DNA of 64,000 nt, taken from assembly GCA_026874595.1 (NCBI GenBank), contig CM049313.1:65910159-65974158 (forward strand). Reading direction: 5' to 3'. Below the pieces are notes generated by a model. The model did not search any database. It saw nothing but the letters and a program-made list of their open reading frames with translations, and had not been told where the DNA came from. Of the stretch, positions 57,933-64,000 are shown one piece after another (the first letter of the stretch is position 1; the number at the start of each line of letters is the position of its first letter). Position numbers and translations under genes: made by a program. Source of the stretch: Sipunculus nudus. Taxonomy: Eukaryota > Annelida > Sipuncula > Golfingiida > Sipunculidae.

Positions 57933-59310
57933 TAGTCGTGGTCCATTGTCCGTCGTCCGTCCGTCTGTCCGTCCGTCCGTCCGTAGATGTGGCACGTTTT
58001 GAAACCGTAAGACCTAGGAATCCAAAATTTGGCATAATGTTAGATATCCCCAAGATCTCCTAACAAGCCGAAAACTGGGTCTTTGCGACTTCGTTCCTTT
58101 GAGAAATTAAGGAAAAACCTCAATTTTTTTTATTAAAAACCTATTTTCACATTTCAGGACTGCCAAATATCAAAACTACTCATCTGTTTTTCCTCATATT
58201 TACCATAAATATTCCACTATATAGTTCCTATGTACATGCCAGAAATTATGTCTGTATTATATAATTTAAAAAAGTTATGGGATCAAAAATAATGCATTTT
58301 GTAAAAAATCAGGAAAGATATTTGATCACTTTACACAAAACTTGTTAAAGCTATGGATTTTTTTTTCCAGTAATACAACTTTAAGTAATCAAAATTAAAT
58401 TGTATACCCAAAATTAGATCAAAATCTTTTAAATTTTTTGAAATATTAACAAAAATAAAAAATTAGTACCTTAAATTTTGCCCAAATTTGACCATGGCAC
58501 GTTTTTTTCCTGTAGGTAGTGTGATTTTAATTTTCACAGCATGTTTTTGTTAGCTTTTTGTCTGTTAACACCAAAAATTTGAAACCAGTTGATCAAAAAC
58601 TGTAGATTTTATTCAAGTTTTCAAGCACCATGTAACATATTGTTTACATCAAGCTAGAGTTATGCAGTTTGCAACAGCTCAGCTCCCCAGCTTCAGCTCT
58701 CTGTTCCTAAAATTTGGCATACAGTTAGATGTCTCCAAAATCCCCTACCATGCCAAGAATTTTGTCACTAGGACTTAATACCTTCGAGATATTAATGAAA
58801 AACTTTATTTTTCCATTAAAAACCCATTGTTACACTTCAAGACTGCCTAATATCAAAACCACTGATCTGACTATAATCATATATAATATACATATTTTTC
58901 TATACATTCTCTATGCACATGCCAGAAATGATGTCAGTATAGCGTAATTGTTTTAAGTTTTGGGCCAAAGCATAATGCATTTTGTAAAAAAAATCAAGAA
59001 ATATATTACTCCCTAAACAAGAGGATTGCTAGAGATTTTTTGTCAGGGATTAAACATTATTTTATCAAGATTCAATTGAATACCCAAAATTAGTTCTGAA
59101 TTTTTCAAATTTTATTTAGTTATTAGTATAAATATAAAATTAGTACCTTATATTTTGCCAGACTTTGACCATGGCACGTTTGTTTCCTGTGAGCACAGTT
59201 GATATAATTTTCATATCATGCACACATAAGGATTACAGCTTTTTAGTTTAGAAAGCTGAAAGAAATTGGCCAAAAATTGTTGCTTTTATTTATGTTTTTA
59301 TGAGACCATG
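57902..59310 (+). mobile_element. Palindrome-ended repeat with two ~690-bp tandem units
   Basis: Starts with a 31-bp palindrome (57902-57932), then a CCGTCCGT tract (about 57950-57985). Two diverged direct copies follow, about 58015-58694 and 58695-59310. Shared phrases in order include AAATTTGGCATA, TTAGATATCCCC/TTAGATGTCTCC, ATTAAAAACC, ATGCCAGAAAT, ATAATGCATTTTGTAAAAAA, TACCCAAAATTAG, AAAATTAGTACCTTA and GACCATGGCACGTTT. The opening matches the inverted element at 5395-6206, but the bodies differ. No protein is encoded by the repeat. Confidence 0.75.
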
Positions 59311-59757
59311 TCAGACCGTAGCTCTCCCCAGCACCTCTTGAGTCACCTGTATGTTGACCTTGTTGACCTTTCATCAAATTATGCACGCTTGACCCGAGGC
59401 ATACAATGGGCCAAGCCGAAAGAAGTATACGCTCATCGAGCAGCTACAGGTTGCTGCGGTCAAGACCTCAGCCCTGTGCGCTCCTTAAGCATGTTTTCTG
59501 AGCCAACAGTCGCAGTGCCACGCCAAGCCAAGCAGGGAGCCGTAGAGGGCGCCATCTTCTCTCCTGGGTTGTTGTACTTGTTAGAAAGCTACAGCATCCA
59601 CAGCCACAAAGCCAGAAGCAACCTGCATTCCCTCCACCGATCCCAGCAGCGGAGACCAAACCATGCCATTCGAGAGCCGAACTCGATCCTTGTGAACGAC
59701 CTTACTTCGAGACCCAAAGCCCTTTTACTTGCGATTTTGGTCATTTGGACCGTTTAA
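59266..59757 (+). other. 163-codon open frame of doubtful coding value
   Basis: The frame starts inside the second tandem unit of the repeat at 57902-59310 and runs into more GC-rich unique sequence. It has no signal peptide, no recognised domain and an ordinary composition. A 63-codon frame overlaps it on the minus strand. It could contain a decayed piece of a transposon or an exon fragment, but I cannot identify either. Confidence 0.2.
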
Positions 59758-59969
59758 CCAGTTTCCCGGTTATGCAAGTTTACAAGTTTTTTCGTCATTG
59801 GCAACCTTGCTGCTAGTGTGTTGTTGTGTTTTTAATTTTACTATTACTTAATTTAATATATAAAAGACTGCAAAGGTGTATGCTTGAATTTATGGTGGAG
59901 TGAGGCTTCTATTAATAAATATTTTCGCTAAATATGTTTTGTTGTATTATTGGTGCCTGGTGCAAGGTG
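59311..59969. other. GC-richer unique stretch
   Basis: Relatively GC-rich sequence (about 59330-59760), then AT-rich DNA with a TATATAAAAG motif near 59858. It lies between the palindrome-ended repeat and the LINE tail. Origin not recognised. Confidence 0.3.
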
Positions 59970-60908
59970 ATTTTGCGTTTTGTTCAGGTCACTTTGTGTT
60001 TGGTTCATTTATTTTATATTTTAGGGAAGGTGTTTATTTTTAAGTATTTTTATTTTACTGGGGGGGGGGGGATTTTAAATGGGGGGAGGGTTGTATGTGG
60101 GGTTTTTATTTTATTTCGGTTTGGTGTATTTTGATTTATTGGGTGATGGTTATCCACGACCCAGCCGGGCCAGCAGAAAACTCATCCTATATTCTTTTAT
60201 GCTCTATTTGTTTTAATTTTGAACCTTGGACAATAGATAGTGTCCAAAACAGGACACTTTGTCTTTGGTTCATTGTTTTATATTTTAGGGGAGGTGTTAT
60301 TTATAAATATTTTTTTATTTTACTGGGGGGGGGGGGGGGTTTGAGTGGGGGGGGGGGGTTGTTTTGGTTTTTTTTTTGTTTTATTTCGGAATGGTGTATT
60401 TTGATTTATTAGGTGATGGTTATCCACGACCCATCCGGGCCAGCAGATAACTCATCCTATATTTTGTTTTGACTAATTTATCTTAATTTTAAACCTTGGA
60501 CAATAGATAGTTTCCAAATCAGGGCACTTTGTCCTTGGTTCTTTTATTTCAAATTGCGATGGTTGTTAATTTTTAAGTATTTGGGGGGGGGGGGGTTATA
60601 GTATGTGGGGGGGGGGGGTTAACATTTGGGGAGGGGGATTATTTTAAGTTATTTTAGTTATTTTACTTGGATATAGTACATGATGGTTAATCGCGACCCA
60701 GCTGGGCCTGCAAATAACTCATCCTACATCCGTTTTGGTTATTTTATTTAAATTTTGAACTTTTGGACAATAGATAGTGTCCAGATCAGGCACTTTGTCC
60801 TTAGTTCTTTTATTTTAAATTGTGAGAGGGTAGTAATGTTTAGGTATTTGGGGGGTGGGGGTTATAGCATGTGGGGGGGGTTTAACATGGCGGGGGGCGG
60901 GGGTTATT
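59970..60908 (-). repeat. LINE 3' tail made of ~270-bp tandem units
   Basis: About three and a half units. The anchor GTGATGGTTATCCACGACCC (or a close variant) lies at 60143, 60413 and about 60680, so the period is 267-270. Each unit carries two G runs on the plus strand about 20-30 bases apart (near 60061 and 60080; 60326 and 60348; 60584 and 60606; 60850 and 60870) and a GACAATAGATAG-type phrase. The array begins right after the ORF2 stop codon, so on the element's sense strand it forms a 3' untranslated region full of C runs. The distal end shows no clear poly(A). Confidence 0.75.
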
Positions 60909-63666
60909 TTAATTTGTGTTTTCCTGTAGTATGTTAAGTGGGGTTATGTGTTTGTTTTTAGGTTTAGTTCTTCTATGTGTAGTGATTATTTCAGCAATTT
61001 TGGGATTGTTATTAATTCTTTTGTAGGCGTTTGTTGATTGTTCTGTTATGTAGTCTAGTATTTTTAGTGTATTTGTTTGTTCTCTTAAGATGTTGGTATT
61101 GGTTCTTCTCCTTGCTCTTAGGATGGCTCGGAGTGCATTGTCTTGTTGTACCTCTAATTTTTTTAGGTAAGTTTTGGGGGCACCTAGGAAGGCTATGGAT
61201 CCATATGTGCCTATTGGGCGGATCCATTGTTTGTATAGGTAGGTGGCGGTCTCGATGGAGGGCCCTTCTCTCAGTCTGCACACTTTTTTAAGGGCATTTG
61301 TGCGTTGCCACATTCTGTGTGTTATGTCTTCTATGTGTGTTTTCCAATTGGCTCTTTCATCAAAAGTAAGGCCTAGGAATTTTGCAGTTTTGGATTCTTT
61401 GAGGTCTTTCTCTTGTAATTCGAAGGTTTCAAACCATTTGTTTTTTATGGCCTTGGTGAATAAAACTGTTTGGGTTTTGTCTGGGTTAAGTTTTATTCTC
61501 CATCTGTTGCACCAGTTACTGATGCGGTCTAATTGGGCTTGTACCATGGTGCCAGCAAGTTCGGATTTCTTGCTGGTTGTTCATATGGCTATGTCGTCAG
61601 CAAATTGTGACACTTGGGCCTGCTGGCTGGTTTTTGGTAGGTCATTTACATATATTATAAACAGTACTGGACTCAGGACTGAGCCTTGGGGAGTTCCAGC
61701 CTGTAGTGTTATTTCTCTGGAGTGGGTGCTATTTATGTTTACTTTGAGAGTTCTATCTTGTAGAAATGATGATAAAATTCTAATAAATTTGTTTGGGAGT
61801 TTGGTTCTCATGAGTTTAAGTCTCAGTCCTTCAATCCAGACTGCATCGAAAGCCTTTTCCACATCGAGGAATGTGGCTAGTGTGGCTTCGGATTTTTGGA
61901 ATCCATTGTGGATTGATTGACTTAGTCTGAATAGTTGATCTATAGTGGACCTACCTGCATGTTTTAAAACCTGCCTGGTTTTCATTAAAGAAGGGACCGC
62001 CTAATTCTTGGGCTCTGTTGTTGAGGAAATTTGTAATTTTGTTTTTTATTATTTTTTTAAATAGTTTTCCTAGGCATGGGAGAAGGCTAATTGGCCTGTG
62101 GTTTTTAGGTAATTCTGTGTCTTTGTTTGGTTTAGGAATCATGGTGACTAGAGCAGTTTTCCATACTGCTGGGAAGTAGCCCCATGTCAGGCATAGGTTA
62201 TAAAGGCTTGCAATTTTGTAAAATCCTATGTCTGGTACCTTTTTAAGTATTTTGTAGTTTATTTTATCTATTCCTGGGGCTGATTTTCCTTTGCATGTGT
62301 TTAGTGCTCTTTTTATTTCTATTATTGAGATGGGCCGAGCAGTGTCGGAGTCATCTCCTGGTTCTGTGGTGGGTTGGTTTAGTGGAGTGAATAAAGTTTT
62401 GATAATATCTAAGACTTCATTGACTTGTTGTTTGAATTTGTCATCATAGTGTTCATTTTCTGGTGTTTTATGTATATTTTCTAGTGTTTCAGCGAATAAA
62501 TCTGCCCTCTCATTTGCTGTAGTAGCTGTTGAGCCATCTGGGCGTGTCAGAGTTTTGATTTTGCCGGTGTTTGGGTTTAATTGGGAATCCAGAAATCCCC
62601 TAAGTTTGTAGTGTGGTCTAAGCCTGTAATGTATTCATTCCACTGTTTTCTTTTTTGTGCTAGGATTGAGTCTTTTACTTGTTTACTGAGGTAGTTATAC
62701 TGTGTTTTGTCATCTGGGTGGCTAGTGGTCTTATATTTTGTCCTGGCTTTTCTTCTAAGTTTTACCAGGTGTTTTATGTCTGGGGTAAATTTCCACGAGT
62801 TTCTGTTTGTTACTTCTTGTTCTGGTGCTACTGTGTCTATTGCTTTTTTTATGATGTTTGTGATGCTATCAACTACTATGTCAATTTGTGTGTGTGATAT
62901 TATGAGGGAGTTATTGGGGTCTATCATGTTTTCTGTTATTATTTTATTAAATTTTTTTGGAGGTTTCTATATAATTTTGGTGGGTTGATTATTGGTTGCC
63001 AGTCTAATTTTGTATGTATGGGGTGGTGGTCTGAGTCTAGGTCCTCCCCAACACTGAAGTCTGCGACTATAGCGACATCTGGTGAGGATATTGCTAAGTC
63101 GAGTATATTCCATTGGCCTGTTGTGTTTTGTGTAAAAGTGGGTTCTGTGTTATTTATTAGCACTAGACTGCCGTCAGACGTTTCGTCCATTAGTATTTTC
63201 CCTGATGTGTTTGTGTACCTGGCACCATATTGTGTATGTGGGGAGTTTAGGTCTCCCATTATGATGAAGTGTGGGCTTTTGCTTTTAATTTTCCTGAAAA
63301 TTTCTTTATTTATTTTTTCTTGTGTGGGTTATAGTAGGCAATTATGTCTAGGAATGGCATATTGCCTTCTATACCATTTATTCTGATTGATAGGATTTCA
63401 TCCTCTGTGTTGTTAAACCAGTTATTGATGGAGTAGTCAAGTTTGCTGTTAATAGCATTGGCTACTCCGCCTCCTTTATCCTCCCTGTCTTTTCGACATA
63501 GGGTGTAGTTTCCCAGTGAGAAATGGGAGCTTGGTGATAGCTTTGTTTCTGTAAATAAGGCTATGTCTGTTTTGTGATCTGTTAGGTAGTTTAATATTTC
63601 ATTTTGTTTATTCTCTATAGAATTTGCATTTAGATGCATTATTTTTATTGCGCTTTGTTTATTCAT
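60909..63666 (-). pseudogene. Jockey-like LINE ORF2: endonuclease and reverse transcriptase, frameshifted
   Basis: This would nick the target and copy the element's RNA at the nick. Read from 63666 downward, the start has HLNANS and FTETKL motifs of the apurinic-type endonuclease, then KGGGVANA. GDLNSPH (about 63255), ILDLAISSP and SDHHPIHTKL (about 63030) complete that domain. A linker with LRRKARTKYKT follows (62577-62927). The reverse transcriptase then shows KSAPGIDKI (about 62285), a PKNHRPISLLPCLGKLFKK segment, FLDVEKAFDAVW, AGTPQGSVLSPVLF and FADDIAI (catalytic Asp pair intact, about 61595). The thumb and C-terminal part runs to a stop at 60909. The total of about 919 codons is normal for Jockey ORF2, and there is no RNase H. 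Breaks: single-base frameshifts near 63290, 62935, 62580 and 61970, each at a short homopolymer, and a TGA at 61581-61583 just after FADDIAI. Confidence 0.92.
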
Positions 63667-63695
63667 GTTGTTTTGTGTTGGTTGTGGGTTGAAAG

Positions 63696-64000
63696 TTAAT
63701 TTTGATGCGTCGTGTTTTTGGTGGGTATAGTGTTATTTTCATTTGTGTGTTTTGTGTTGTTTGTTGGTTGCACCCTGGTTGGTCTCTCCATTTTTCCAGG
63801 TTTTTTTATTTTTCTATATCCTCATTAGAGTTGCACCAGAAGGTGACAACTCCTTTGTAGGCGTTGTAATAGGTATTCTTAATGGTGTGTTTTGGATATA
63901 CTTCTCTGATTATGTTTGCCATGTTTATTTCGTTTTGTGCCGTGACGGGGTCAATTCCTGCCACTGACACTGGTTTCAGGGTTTTTTTCTCTGTTTTGTT
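63696..64000 (-). pseudogene. Jockey-like LINE ORF1, C-terminal part
   Basis: From the window edge downward, a frame (64000-63806) contains a VSVAGIDPVTAQNEINMANI segment and a VVTFWCNSNEDIEK segment, which resemble the RRM/pre-zinc-knuckle part of Jockey ORF1 nucleic-acid-binding proteins. It stops at 63806, inside an A run. In the next frame it stays open through a Thr/Asn/Pro-rich end to a stop at 63696, 30 bases before the ORF2 start at 63666. This spacing is usual between the two frames of such elements. The N-terminal part lies outside the window. The identification rests on position and faint similarity. Confidence 0.6.

Noticed and set aside
59266-59757. 163-codon frame as a host gene
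   Set aside because: Begins inside a tandem repeat unit, has no domain or signal peptide, and reading continues only through unrelated unique sequence.
61243-61920. 225-codon plus-strand frame
   Set aside because: Shadow of the LINE reverse transcriptase on the minus strand, where conserved motifs are clear.
1-64000. CRISPR arrays, bacterial operons, rRNA or tRNA genes
   Set aside because: None seen; the tandem arrays lack spacer structure and the composition and repeat types are those of an animal nuclear genome.

Overview
This is an AT-rich, repeat-dominated piece of animal nuclear DNA. There is no bacterial gene organisation, no long intact open frame, and many (TA)n microsatellites and long G or C runs. 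The mobile-element relics are a Jockey-type LINE, a Ty3/Gypsy pol relic with integrase-type motifs, hAT-like and mariner-like short elements, and CCGTCCGT-bearing palindrome-ended repeats of a style I know from bivalves. They fit a lophotrochozoan, most likely a mollusc. That assignment is an inference from repeat style, not from a diagnostic gene.

Layout. 1-12.7 kb: non-coding, with a degenerate TATTTG array, a tRNA-derived SINE, and a minus-strand repeat of ~145-bp units ending in a 31-bp palindrome (5.4-6.2 kb). 12.7-17.6 kb: an ~888-bp block present twice, 4.07 kb apart, nearly identical. 20.6-22.0 kb: a 24-bp minisatellite that touches the best candidate for a host coding exon, a minus-strand frame starting with a signal peptide. 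24.0-25.2 kb: a decayed Ty3/Gypsy pol fragment next to LTR-like sequence; a probable solo LTR of the same family lies at 45.3-46.0 kb. 26-32 kb: GAGTCC hexamer arrays, a mariner-like MITE and an 898-bp hAT-like element with a perfect 8-bp target duplication. 38.0-38.4 kb: a 385-bp element with all the structural parts of a TRIM. 42-53 kb: several tandem arrays, including a regular 97-bp satellite of 11 units. 55-59.3 kb: G-run MITE-like pieces and a second palindrome-ended repeat. 60-64 kb: the 3' two-thirds of a Jockey-like LINE on the minus strand, with a 3' tail built from ~270-bp tandem units.

No tRNA, rRNA, CRISPR array or recognisable complete host gene was found. The coding content is essentially transposon protein remnants plus one candidate first exon. 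The most interesting objects are the TRIM whose LTR carries a tRNA-like (Pol III box) segment, the LINE with a tandemly repeated G-run tail, the hAT-like element with intact boundaries, and the palindrome-capped repeats. All boundaries were read by eye; none were tested with an alignment program.
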